Position numbers and translations under genes: made by a program. The notes under the pieces were generated by a model that saw only the letters and a program-made list of their open reading frames with translations, had not been told where the DNA came from and did not search any database. This document shows positions 8,403 to 17,900 of a stretch of 34,232 nt of DNA, piece after piece; the first letter of the stretch is position 1, and the number at the start of each line of letters is the position of its first letter. This DNA comes from an uncultured bacterium (GTDB lineage Bacteria; Bacillota; Clostridia; Oscillospirales; Oscillospiraceae). The stretch lies in contig CASFCS010000035.1 in assembly GCA_949293245.1 (NCBI GenBank), positions 1 to 34,232 on the forward strand. Direction: 5' to 3'.

Positions 8403-11400
8403 TTACTTCTCAGTGCTTTCCTTCTTCTTGCCGGTCATGCTCAGGGTCAGGACCGCGCCGCCGGAGATGGCCAGCAGGGCGGAGAGGACCAGCAGGGGTG
8501 CGTTGTCGCCGGTCTGGGGCGCGCCATCCAGGGGCACCTCACCGTCGTCGATGTCGATCTCGCCGTCACCGTCGCCGCCGGGGCCGGGATCCAGAGGCAC
8601 GTCGCCGTCGTCGATGTCAATCTCGCCGTCACCGTCGCCGTCACCCGGACCGGGGTCCAGCGGCACGTCGCCATCGTCGATGTCAATGTCGCCGGCAGTG
8701 TACACCAGGGTGACCACCCGGTCCTGGCTCATGTAGCCCGAGAGGGCGTCGCCCTCGGCGTGGCTGTAGGTGTAGCCCTCAATGGCGGGGACCGTCACGG
8801 TGTAGGGTACACCGGTGGTGTAGGTGGTGGTGGTGCTGTCCTGAAGGGTGTTGCCCTCGTCATCCACATAGTGGACCGTCAGGGTGTGGGTGGAGGGGCC
8901 GGGGGTAATGCCGGTTTCATTGAGCGTGTAGTAGAGAGTGATGACATAAGTAGTATTCACCTGTTCAGTGGTCACCGAATTCCCGTCTACCAGGGTCACA
9001 TCCTCCTGAAGGATGCCAGCCACAGCCAGTGTGCCTTTGTCGTAGCTGTAGGTCTTGCCGTCATACTGGGCATAATTGGCGGTTGCCAGATTGAAGGTAA
9101 GCTCATTGTCTCCCTTCACTACCCGGCCATTCTCCACAGTGCCGGTTACGGTATTCACCACGGGTGTGCCGCCATTGTAGGTGTACGTGTAGACTATATC
9201 TACCTGATAACCGTATTCGTTCGTATTCTTGTAAGTATTGGTAATGTTGAAATCGTTGCTGTCCACATTGGTGGCGTTGGGATAGGTCACTTCGTAGTAC
9301 GCACCCTTGTTGATAACTACACCGGCGACCTCTCCCTGCTCCTTCACAGTGTAGAGGATGCGGCTGCCATCGCCATTTTCACCCAGATTGTACTTAGGCA
9401 GGTCGGTGAAGGAATAGCTCCATTCATCAGAGGCTTCGGACTGAGGCAGAGCCACGCTGTCCACCGGCTCGGTCTGGTTGCTGGCGTAAAGCTCCACAGT
9501 GATACCATTCACCGTCCGGTTGTCATTGTTCCAAATCTTCTTGCCATTGATATCAATGGTATCCTGACGGATGGTGTTGGTCACGCTCATGCCGTCCTCC
9601 TCGACGGAATACACAGCAATCTCGTCTCCGATCGTGCAGGTCAGAATTTTCGCACCCTCGGAATCAGTGGAGATATTTGCGCCCACCTCTCCCACGTAGT
9701 AGGTGTAAAGCTGCTGGGCATTGTCGTACTTAGGCTGGCTGCCGAAATCACAGATCCACTGGCCGTTGTCCTCGGCGGGCTTCGCCACGGTGACAGGCTC
9801 GCCCACTGGCACACCGGCGCCGCCATTAACAGAACGGTAGAGCTGGAGCTGGATGCTGTCGGGCCGCAGATCAGCGGGACCAACCCAGGTTTTGGTAGCA
9901 GTAACGGGGATCTGAGTCTCATACTCCTTGTGGATGTTATAGATAGTGCGGCCGTCGCTGCCCAGGCTGGAGGTATAGCCCTCAGGAGCCACTTCCTTCA
10001 CCGTGTAGTCGAACTGGTGGCCGTCGGTCTCGGAGTACTGGGGCAGGTCAGTAAAGCTGTAGTGCCACACGCCGGTGCCCTCGGTGTCGCTCGCCGCGGT
10101 AACGGTAGCGGTCCGATAGGGCTCGGTGCCATTGTCCTGATACAGGTTCACGGTGATACTCTCCGGCAGCGTGGTACCGGTGGGAACCACCCAGTGCTTG
10201 TCGCCGGAGACGGAGGTGGTACCGGCGTTGAAGGTGTTGGTGATGGTGAAACCATTCACCTCAGTAGTATAGCGGGCGGCGTTGGCGTGGTTGGCGTCCA
10301 TGGTCTCTTCCACGTAGTAGTTCCACTCAGCACCGGTGGTCAGGTCGTACTTGTCCAGATTGGTGAAGGTGTACTGGCCATTGGCGTCCAGATCAGCGTC
10401 GGTAACGGAACGCTGGAAGCTGTTGTCACCGGTGCGCTTCAGGGTGATGGTGATGCCAGGCCGGTTGGCGCCCGCGGCGGGACCGCCCTCCCACTCTTTG
10501 GTGACGGTAACGGAGTGGGTGCTGTCCTGGGTGATGGTGTTGGTGAAGGTGAAGCCGCTCTCCATGTCGCCGGTGGCTGTAGCAGCCATGCCATTGTTGT
10601 AGCCGGTCACGGCGGACTCCACAGCGGTGTACCGGATGACATCGCCGTCATCGTACTTGGGCACGGTGAAGGTGTAGCTGTTGTGCACCACACCCTCGCT
10701 GTCGGTGTAGGGCAGGGTCACCGTGTAGCTGGTGGGCTCCCCGTCGGCATAGAGGGTGATGGTGGTATTGGCGGTCCGGGTGGCGTCGGTGTAGGGGTCC
10801 TTCCAGACCTTGTTCACCGTGACCGAGGTCTCGCCGCCGTTAAGGGTGTTGGTGAGGGTCAGATTTCCATCCTGATTGCAGATAGTGCCACAGGTCTTGA
10901 TGGCATAGGTAGCGCCGTTCTGGCCGCTGATGCTGCCGTTGGCAGCGCCGGCCTCCCGCACCTCATAGGTGTAGAGATACCCATCCTCATCCCGGGCGGG
11001 GACGGAGACGGCCTCGCTGGTCAGGTTCACACCGTCCCAGCTATAGCCAATAATCGTGGTCCCATCCTCCGGGTCGTAGACCGGCTCGGCGTCAAAGGTA
11101 ACCTCCGCACCCTCCACCTTTTTGGCCGCATTGCCGTTGGAGGAGCGCCACAGCTCAAGAGTCACACTGTTGGGCCGGGTGCCGTCAGCGTTGTTATTGT
11201 CGTCCCAGGCCTTAGTCAGGGTGATGCTGATGTTGCCGGAGTCCACGGTGTTGGTCAGCTGGTAGTCGTTTCCGGCGGTACCGGAGGTGGTGTTGATGTA
11301 GCCGCCCACGCTGTCGGTGACGGTGTAGGTGATGGCCGCGCCGGTGCCGGTATAGCTCACCGCACCAGTGTCGCCCACGTGCTTGACGATGTCGTACTTG

Positions 11401-13973
11401 GGCAGGTTGGTGAAGCTGTAAGTGCTGTTTTCGGTCAGATCGGTGGTGTAGGTGTAGCCCGCCACGCTGCCGGTGGCAGTAACTTCCACGGAAGTCAGAT
11501 CCGTGGGCCGGGAGCCGGTGGCGTTGCCGCCGTCCACCCAGCTTTTGGTGCCGTTAATGGACTCATAGCCCTGCTTCACCGCGTTGGTAACGCCCAGGTT
11601 GTCGCCGCTACCGGTGTACAGGGGACTCTCGAAGAGGTTGGCGTCAACGCCGGTGACAGTCTCCTCAATGGAGTATTTGATGACAGCGCCGTTGCTGTAG
11701 CGATCCACATCCTCAAAGGTGTAAGTCCACTTTCCTTCGTAGGGCAGGATGATGGAATGGTTGGTGGGCTCCCCGTCTGCATAGAGGGTGATGGTGACAT
11801 TCGCATTGGTATACAGGCTCTCGGGGGCCAGCCAGGTCTTGGTGACGGTGATGTCCCGGGTGCCATCCAGAGCGTTTGTGACAGTGAGGCCGTTGCTGTC
11901 AGTGCCGTAGGTAGGGGCCTTGTAACCGCTCACCTGGGTCTCCGTCAGGGTGTAGGTAATTGCGTCGCCGGTCTTCACATCGACGGTGGGGATATCATTA
12001 AAGGTAGCTTTCCAGTTAGAATCGCTCCGAGTACCGGAAATGGTCTTGTTGTGGCTCTTCCCATCGCTGCCGGTCAGAGTGATGGAGACACTGCTGGGCC
12101 GGCCGGCGGTATAGGCGCTGTCCTGCCAGATCTTGGTCACAGTGACGCCGTTCTTGGGGTCCAGCTGGTTGGTAACCACCATGTCGTCGTTGTTGCTGCG
12201 GCTGCTGTTGAACACCACGTTGCCGTCGCTGTTCTTCACGGTGGTGACACCGTAGGCCACCTCCACGGTGTAGATCCCGGCGGTGGAGGCCACGTAGTCG
12301 TTGCTGGGGGCCTTGGTCTCGGTCATGGTGTAGGTGTGACCGGAGGGGATGCCGGAGAAGGAGTAGCTCTTCCCGGTATTGGCGCTGGTGCGGTCCGCAA
12401 TGGTCTGGCCGCAACCGCAGTCCGCTTTGTGGGACAGGGTGAACTCCGCGCCGCTCAGGCCCAGTTCCTCATTGTGGTAGGCCACCTTGTCAAAAGAGAA
12501 GCCGCCTAAATAACCTTTGACTACAGGTACTACGAATTTAGCCTCTTTCAACTCCGCGTCATCCGGAATCTTACCATTCTCATCGGACAAGACATACTTC
12601 AAGATGGTATTCCCATTGGTGGGATACAGCTCTGTTGCACTAAAATCAGAAGAAGTGGTATCCAGTTTCACCCGATAGGTCAATTCAAACTCATAGGCCG
12701 TCACTTTGGTGGTCTTATTCCCATCGGTAACGGTAGTAGTTGTTTCCTTGGGAATATCTTTCTTTACATTCCACAGGATCGTTCCTGTCTCAGAATCGTA
12801 CGAACGAATAGAATCCCCTTCGTTCTGGTCTGCAAACCCCTCGAAGACAATGTTGTCGCCCATAGGGTCTGTTACAGTCCAGGCCTCAATCTTCAGGTTA
12901 ATCAGATTCGTAATCGTTCCATAGGCCAGTTCCAACTCATCGGCATCGTCTGCAGGAACGTAACGGTCCACGTCTTTGTTGCCATTGTATCCATTAGGAC
13001 TCATTACATTGTTGCCATTATCACCCAGCCCGAAGCCGATGGTATAAATGGTCAAATCTTCGTACTGCTGCTTCAGATAGGCAGTCTGAGCCTTAGCTGC
13101 AGCAACGGCCGTCGAATCATTGTCGTATCCGGAATAAGTGGGGTAATAATTTCCGGAAGTAACATAATTAAAACCATCATAGAAGCTATAGTTCCCATAA
13201 TAACGATTCGTTGCGCCATCAGACATGTAGACTACATAGGGCGCATTACTGCTGCCGTTCACCTTAGCCAGCATCTCACCGGCACCCCAAAAGCCAGCTT
13301 GACAGTTTGTCGCACCATAATTGTTGCTTTTGTTGTCACTAAAAACTGCCTTACGCAGGCTGACTTCGCTATCCCGACAGCTACTTTGTGCTACATAATT
13401 ATACTGCGAGAAAGTGGCGATTGCTTGACTTGCATTATTCGTCCAGTCACAGAGAACAGCATGGTTTTTTGTTACCCACGATTCGTTGCTGCCGCCATAT
13501 ACCACAATGGACACACGGTTTTGAGGATTTTCATCCAGAAGCCTGTGAATAAAAGTAGCGGCCGAATCCTTCAAAGCGGACCAGCGGCTCGGGCTGTTCC
13601 GTCCAGAAGCCGGGTCATCCATACTGGTGGAGACGTCAAATACCAGCACAACATCCGCACCAGTGACAGTCTCCATCTCTTCCTGCGTCTCCGTGGTTGT
13701 CACTCGCAGGGTAATGTCGAAGAGATTTTCTGTTCCGGTTGCGGAAATCTCTTTCTCCACAACCACATTTCCGTTCTCATAGGTTTTTGCAGATGTTTCC
13801 AGTTTATCGCCGGTAATCTCTTCCTCATCATTCAGCTCACAGTAGCCTTTAATCTGCTTCTCAGCCTGCTCAGCAGCAGGATCGTCCCCCGCCAGTGCGC
13901 TCAGGGGCAACAGCCCCAGGCACAGGGCCGCCACCAGCAGAAGGGCTCCCAGTTTTCTTAAATTCTTTGCCAT
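8403..13973 (-). CDS. Giant cell-wall-anchored vWA/Cna-B adhesin
   Basis: 1856-residue surface protein. Signal peptide 1-29 (KLGALLLVAALCLGLLPLSALA). A von Willebrand A domain at about 105-360 has a full MIDAS start DVSTS (D113, S115, S117) and later YMSDGATN, so it should bind a divalent cation and a host or matrix ligand. A SpaA/prealbumin-like domain follows near 495-605 (FSFDKVAYHNEELGLSGAEF). Nine Cna-B repeats fill about 610-1580, each opening xVTKxW and closing VTNxxxxG; such repeats often carry internal isopeptide bonds. A MucBP-like domain (HTLTVHYVDDEGNTL) sits near 1695-1760, then an acidic tandem repeat. The C-terminus is a sortase signal: APQTG (1818-1822), hydrophobic helix, GKKKESTEK. 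The first position is Ala, not Leu. Monocistronic, behind a c-di-GMP-I riboswitch. Similar tip or backbone adhesins bind host tissue; the ligand here is unknown. Confidence 0.93.
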   Translation of the reverse strand: MAKNLRKLGALLLVAALCLGLLPLSALAGDDPAAEQAEKQIKGYCELNDEEEITGDKLETSAKTYENGNVVVEKEISATGTENLFDITLRVTTTETQEEMETVTGADVVLVFDVSTSMDDPASGRNSPSRWSALKDSAATFIHRLLDENPQNRVSIVVYGGSNESWVTKNHAVLCDWTNNASQAIATFSQYNYVAQSSCRDSEVSLRKAVFSDNKSNNYGATNCQAGFWGAGEMLAKVNGSSNAPYVVYMSDGATNRYYGNYSFYDGFNYVTSGNYYPTYSGYDNDSTAVAAAKAQTAYLKQQYEDLTIYTIGFGLGDNGNNVMSPNGYNGNKDVDRYVPADDADELELAYGTITNLINLKIEAWTVTDPMGDNIVFEGFADQNEGDSIRSYDSETGTILWNVKKDIPKETTTTVTDGNKTTKVTAYEFELTYRVKLDTTSSDFSATELYPTNGNTILKYVLSDENGKIPDDAELKEAKFVVPVVKGYLGGFSFDKVAYHNEELGLSGAEFTLSHKADCGCGQTIADRTSANTGKSYSFSGIPSGHTYTMTETKAPSNDYVASTAGIYTVEVAYGVTTVKNSDGNVVFNSSRSNNDDMVVTNQLDPKNGVTVTKIWQDSAYTAGRPSSVSITLTGSDGKSHNKTISGTRSDSNWKATFNDIPTVDVKTGDAITYTLTETQVSGYKAPTYGTDSNGLTVTNALDGTRDITVTKTWLAPESLYTNANVTITLYADGEPTNHSIILPYEGKWTYTFEDVDRYSNGAVIKYSIEETVTGVDANLFESPLYTGSGDNLGVTNAVKQGYESINGTKSWVDGGNATGSRPTDLTSVEVTATGSVAGYTYTTDLTENSTYSFTNLPKYDIVKHVGDTGAVSYTGTGAAITYTVTDSVGGYINTTSGTAGNDYQLTNTVDSGNISITLTKAWDDNNNADGTRPNSVTLELWRSSNGNAAKKVEGAEVTFDAEPVYDPEDGTTIIGYSWDGVNLTSEAVSVPARDEDGYLYTYEVREAGAANGSISGQNGATYAIKTCGTICNQDGNLTLTNTLNGGETSVTVNKVWKDPYTDATRTANTTITLYADGEPTSYTVTLPYTDSEGVVHNSYTFTVPKYDDGDVIRYTAVESAVTGYNNGMAATATGDMESGFTFTNTITQDSTHSVTVTKEWEGGPAAGANRPGITITLKRTGDNSFQRSVTDADLDANGQYTFTNLDKYDLTTGAEWNYYVEETMDANHANAARYTTEVNGFTITNTFNAGTTSVSGDKHWVVPTGTTLPESITVNLYQDNGTEPYRTATVTAASDTEGTGVWHYSFTDLPQYSETDGHQFDYTVKEVAPEGYTSSLGSDGRTIYNIHKEYETQIPVTATKTWVGPADLRPDSIQLQLYRSVNGGAGVPVGEPVTVAKPAEDNGQWICDFGSQPKYDNAQQLYTYYVGEVGANISTDSEGAKILTCTIGDEIAVYSVEEDGMSVTNTIRQDTIDINGKKIWNNDNRTVNGITVELYASNQTEPVDSVALPQSEASDEWSYSFTDLPKYNLGENGDGSRILYTVKEQGEVAGVVINKGAYYEVTYPNATNVDSNDFNITNTYKNTNEYGYQVDIVYTYTYNGGTPVVNTVTGTVENGRVVKGDNELTFNLATANYAQYDGKTYSYDKGTLAVAGILQEDVTLVDGNSVTTEQVNTTYVITLYYTLNETGITPGPSTHTLTVHYVDDEGNTLQDSTTTTYTTGVPYTVTVPAIEGYTYSHAEGDALSGYMSQDRVVTLVYTAGDIDIDDGDVPLDPGPGDGDGDGEIDIDDGDVPLDPGPGGDGDGEIDIDDGEVPLDGAPQTGDNAPLLVLSALLAISGGAVLTLSMTGKKKESTEK
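8523..8693 (-). repeat. Acidic tandem repeat in the adhesin stalk
   Basis: Two and a half copies of a 21-23-residue unit of the form (E/D)IDIDDGDVPLDPGP followed by a Gly-Asp run, at residues about 1761-1817, immediately before the sortase motif. The DNA copies are nearly identical, so copy number could vary by slippage. Likely a wall-spanning spacer; the dense Asp may bind Ca2+. Confidence 0.85.
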
Positions 13974-13975
13974 GA

Positions 13976-14012
13976 TTCATTCTCCTTTTCACTAAAATGG
14001 TTTGAGAATGAA
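13976..14012 (-). promoter_or_regulatory. Ribosome-site-sequestering hairpin (riboswitch expression platform)
   Basis: On the transcript, TTCATTCTC (14012-14004) is perfectly complementary to GAGAATGAA (13984-13976), across a 19-base loop. The second strand includes the 3' part of the adhesin Shine-Dalgarno AAGGAG and the spacer before the ATG. Five bases of the first strand (14012-14008) are also the 3' strand of the aptamer P1 helix, so the two structures exclude each other. Confidence 0.72.
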
Positions 14013-14100
14013 ATCCTTGGCGGCCGGGCTGGCCTGGCGGTCTCCCGCTTTAGCTCCCTGGCTTTGCGTCCCGCCCTTTCGGTGCGGTTTGCCGTTTCAT
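14008..14100 (-). promoter_or_regulatory. Cyclic di-GMP-I (GEMM) riboswitch aptamer
   Basis: Read on the minus strand. P1 is ATGAAA (14100-14095) with TTTCAT (14013-14008). The conserved core GGCAAACC is followed by the P1b hairpin with GAAA tetraloop (CCGC-A-CC-GAAA-GG-GCGG) and then the hallmark GGGACGCAAAGCC. The second arm carries the receptor-like GCTAAA, the hairpin GCGG-GAGA-CCGC, and a closing segment close to the consensus GGCAGCCGGG. Family knowledge: this class binds c-di-GMP between the two arms. Upstream, a weak promoter may be TTGCTG-17-GTTAAT near 14129-14157, next to a perfect dyad TGATAATTTTATCA (14138-14151). Confidence 0.87.
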
Positions 14101-14214
14101 GATTTCTCGGTTCTTGAATCCTCCTTTTATTAACCTATGATAATTTTATCACAGCAACCCTTACCGAAATTATTACATTTTTATTTTTCTTTCTTTAATT
14201 TGTAGTTTATTCTT

Positions 14215-14253
14215 CCAAAAAACAGTAGGGCTGGAAATTTCCAGCCCTACTGT
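14215..14253 (-). terminator. Terminator of the type VII secretion operon
   Basis: Perfect 13-bp stem (ACAGTAGGGCTGG and complement) with loop AAATTT, followed on the minus strand by six T. It lies 38 bases after the WXG100 gene and isolates it from the adhesin riboswitch. Confidence 0.93.
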
Positions 14254-14290
14254 CTGTATGCCACTATTATGTCTTTGACGCTGTTTTCCT

Positions 14291-14602
14291 TTATCCCCCC
14301 CGGGGCAGGTTTCTGGCCTGGGCGGCAATGTCCCCCTGGGCGGCGCGGTAGGCTGCGGCGCTGCGGGTGAGAAAGTCGGCGTAGTCCCGCATGAGCTGCT
14401 CCATCCGCTGGAAATCCCCCCGGTAGCCCGCAATCTGGTAGGTGAAGGCCATATTGTCGCTGCCGTCCCAGGCCCCCCGCATGTCCTCAATGGCCTGGAA
14501 AAGCTGGACATAGCTGCTGTGATAGCTGTCCGCGCAGGCCCGCACCTGGGCCGCTGCGCTGTCCAGGCGGCCGGTGTCCGCCACGATGTGTCCTCTTGCC
14601 AT
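14291..14602 (-). CDS. WXG100 (ESAT-6-like) type VII secretion substrate
   Basis: 103-residue helical-hairpin protein with the family's turn motif W45-D-G47 in GAWDGSDN, between two amphipathic helices (about 12-42 and 50-90). Members are exported as dimers by EssC and are needed for machine function. The expected C-terminal YxxxD/E export signal is not obvious in this form; YADFL (about 74-78) lies in helix 2, and the protein ends in a Gly/Arg-rich tail. Ribosome site AAGGAGAG lies before ATG 14602. It is last in the operon essC-yukD-WXG100, 51 bases after yukD, just before a strong terminator. Identity as WXG100 is firm; whether it is structural (EsxA-like) or an effector partner is not known. 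Confidence 0.9.
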   Translation of the reverse strand: MARGHIVADTGRLDSAAAQVRACADSYHSSYVQLFQAIEDMRGAWDGSDNMAFTYQIAGYRGDFQRMEQLMRDYADFLTRSAAAYRAAQGDIAAQARNLPRGG

Positions 14603-14653
14603 GGTCGCTCTCTCCTTTTTTCCCTCCGGCCCCGACGGCCGGGTAATCGGTTT

Positions 14654-14902
14654 CTATATCAGCATCAGGGCCGCGCCCTGGCACAGCTCCAGCTCTCCCG
14701 CCGTGCGGCGGGGGTCCAGCAGTTCCCCGTCCCGGCGGCATAGCTGGGAGCTGTCCGCCGGCACAAAGAGACCTCCGGACAGCTCAAAGAGCAGTCCTCC
14801 CACTGCCCCCGTCACCTTCCACAGGGGCACGTCCCGGGGGATGCGCACGTCATAGGTCTTTCCCTCCGCCGGGAGGTAGACCGCTACCCGCAGTTCATCC
14901 AT
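14654..14902 (-). CDS. YukD/EsaB-like ubiquitin-fold protein of type VII secretion
   Basis: 82-residue protein with the beta-grasp pattern of the YukD family: an N-terminal strand (ELRVAVYLPAEGKTYDVRIP), a helix (LWKVTGAVGGLLFEL), then ELLDPRRTAGELELCQGAALMLI, like the C-terminal strand of ubiquitin. YukD/EsaB proteins are small cytosolic components or regulators of T7SSb machines and are not conjugated like ubiquitin. The start codon overlaps the stop of essC (8 bases shared), with GGAGGAG nearby, so translation is coupled. Confidence 0.88.
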   Translation of the reverse strand: MDELRVAVYLPAEGKTYDVRIPRDVPLWKVTGAVGGLLFELSGGLFVPADSSQLCRRDGELLDPRRTAGELELCQGAALMLI

Positions 14903-17900
14903 CCCGCTCCTCCTCTCCTCCCAGCAGCTTCACCAGGCGGGGCCTGCCCCGGCGCACCACATAGCCGAAGCCCGCCTCCACCGGGGCGTACATCCGGGGG
15001 GCCAGCTTGCCCACCTTCAGGGCGTACTGCTCCCCGATGCCGTCCCCCGCCCAGATGCCGTCGCCGCCGGTGACGTGGCGGGCGTACCACTTCTCCCCCG
15101 CCAGGGCTGCCGTGTCCTTCCCCGTGCCGCACAGGAGGAAGCGGATCTGGTAGTGGGGTTCCGCCCGCTCCAGCAGCGTGACCAGCTCGTCCCGCCTCTC
15201 GGGGGTCAGGGCGGCCAGGATCTCCTTCAGGCCGGTGAGCACATAGTACGCCTGGGGGTACTCCGGCGGGGTCTGCCCCCCCTTGAGGGCCAGCTTGTAC
15301 TGGTTGTTCCGGCGAACCATCTCCTGAAAGAGGGCGTGGACCTCCTCCTCGAAGGACCCCTGGACGCAGGTCCACCCCTCCTCTCCCGGGGGCAGGAGGC
15401 ACAGGCCGTCCAGGGTGGTGACCGCCCCGCCGGGGATGGCGGCGAGCATCCGGGTCATCCCCAGGGCCGGCCCCGCCAGGGCGTAGGTCCCCTCCCCCAG
15501 CAGGAGGGTAACCACCGACCCCCGCAGGTCCAGGGTCCGGGGCTCCAGCTCTTCCGGGTCCATGCCCACGGGGAAAGCGGCACAGCTGGGGGTGAGGCCC
15601 AGGCTCTCCCGGTCCACCAGGTCGGGGAGGACAGGCACCGGCGGGGCCTTCTCCCCGCCCTGCCCCTCCAGGGCCTCCACCAGCTCCTGGAGGGACTGCC
15701 GGGTCAGGCTGGCCGTCTGAAACTCGTAGGTCCCCTCCTCCCTGAAGATGCCCCGGCCCTTTCCCTTGCCGGGGTACACCCCGTCGGTGCCCCCCAGGAG
15801 GGTGATGTAGTCCGCCCGGTCGTGGAGCTCCAGGGCCAGGGTCTGCCGGAAGTTCTGGGCGGCCCGGTAGCGCACCCCGCCGGGGGAGGAAGCGGTGATC
15901 AGGAAGTGGATGCCGTACTTGTTCCCGTCCCGCAGCACCGGCAGCAGCTCCTGCTCCAGGGCGTCAAACTGCTCGGTGAAGGCGTCGTACCCCCGGATGA
16001 CCACCAGGATGCGGGGAGCAGTCCGGCCCCAGGGGGCCTCCTCCCCCGCCCAGTCCGCCAGCTGCCTGCGGCGGCGGGCGGTCTCCCGGTTCAGGCGCTT
16101 GACCAGGTTGGCCAGCTTCTCCTCATCCCGGGAGAGGAGCACATCCCCCACCTGGGGAGCCCCCCGGAAGGCGGTGAGGGTCTCCTCCCCCAGGTCTGCA
16201 ATATAAATGTGGAGGGCCTCCGGGCCGTAGTCCCGGCACAGGGAGAACAGGGCGGTGTGGAGCAGCTTGCCCCTGCCGCTGCCCTGGACGCCGTACACTG
16301 CGGCATGGCCCTTCTGAGACAGGGCCAGGACCAGGGGGGCCTGCCGCTGGTGGAGGGGGGCGTCGTACTCCCCCACCAGGGCCTCCAGCTCCCCGGATCG
16401 GGGGCGCCAGCGGTACTTCTCCCGCAGCCCCTCCCAAGGGAGCTGAGCCGGGATGGCGGGCAGCCACAGCTGACTGGCCCCCAGCCCCTCCGCCCGGGCC
16501 AGGGCGGAGAGACTGCGCACCACCGCCATGGCCTGGGTGATGTCGCTGGGAGCGGCGTCCTGCCGCTCCTCCACTCCCCGCTCCCGCAGCACCCGGCCCA
16601 GCCGGTCCAGCACCGCCACGGCGGGCCGCCGCCGGGGCTGGAACCGGTCCGCAGGCACATAGGGGGCGCCGCACCAGGCGGACTGACCCATGGCAAAGGA
16701 CTCCTGGAAGCCCACCTGGAGGTAGAACCGCCCCGTCTCGGTGAGCTGGGCGGCGTCGGGCCGCTGGATCACGTCCATGCTGTCCCCCCGCTCCTGGACC
16801 TTCAGGCACACCCGGAAGCGGCTGTTGCTGCGGATCTGGTCGTCCACCACGCCGGAGGGCCGCTGGGTGGCCAGGATCAGGTGGATACCCAGGCTGCGGC
16901 CGATGCGGGCAGCGGACACCAGCTGGTCCATAAACTCCCCCTGCTGCTGCTTGAGCTCGGCAAACTCGTCGGAGATGATAAACAGGTGGGGCATGGGCTC
17001 CTCCACCAGCCCCGCCCGGTACATCTGCTGATACTGATAGATGTCCACCGTGCCCCGCTGGTGCCGCTGGCGCACCTGGTGAAAGATGGCCTGGCGGCGG
17101 CGCAGCTCGCTCTGAATAGACACCAGGGCCCGCTTCACCGCGGTCCCGTCCAGGTTGGTGATGGTGCCCGCCAGATGGGGCAGGCGCACCCCCCGCTCCT
17201 TGTCCTCAAAGGCCCCGGCCAGGCCGCCCCCCTTGTAGTCAATGAGGATGAAGGCCACCTGGTCAGGGGGATAGTTCACCGCCAGGGATAGGATGAGGGT
17301 CACCAGAAACTCGCTCTTGCCCGACCCGGTCATACCGGCCACCAGGCCGTGGGGCCCCTGGAACTTCTCGTGGAGGTCCAGCACAAAGGGCTCCCCGTCG
17401 GTGCCCACCCCCACCGGGGCCTGGAGGGAGTTCACCGGGTCGCTCTCCTGCCAGCGGCGCAGCACGTTCAGGTGCTCCACCTTGCCCACGCCGTAGAGCT
17501 CCAGGAAGGTAATGAGACCGGGCAGCTCAAACCGGCCGGCCTGGGTATCCAGCCGGACGTTGGCCAGAGCCAGGGCCATCTCCTCCGGCTCTCCCTCCCC
17601 CCGCTCGGGGGCAAAGGCCACCCTGCCCCCGGCGGAGTGGGACCGGTCCCACAGGTAGGCTTCCCCCTCCAGCAGTTCCACCGCCTGGTGGCACTCCCGG
17701 GGCAGCTCCCGGGGCAGGTCCACCAGGCACAGGCAGGAGAAGCCCGCCCGCCGGGGGGCCCGGCGCACCTGGCCCGCCAGGGCGCAGCGGTCCGCCGCCA
17801 GACGGCTGGTGGTGACCACCACATAGTGGGGCAGTGGGAGCTCCTCCCCCTCCGGCTCCTCCAGGCGCTGGGCCAGCAGAGCCTCCAGCCGGGCGGAGAG

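Noticed and set aside
8523-8693. CRISPR-like or intergenic tandem repeat
   Set aside because: The repeat is in frame and codes for the acidic stalk of the adhesin; no spacers.
8055-12509. Open frame of 1484 codons on the plus strand opposite the adhesin
   Set aside because: Gly/Val/His-rich translation without domains. It is the mirror of the repetitive GC-rich adhesin codons, and the minus-strand frame has signal peptide, known domains and sorting signal.
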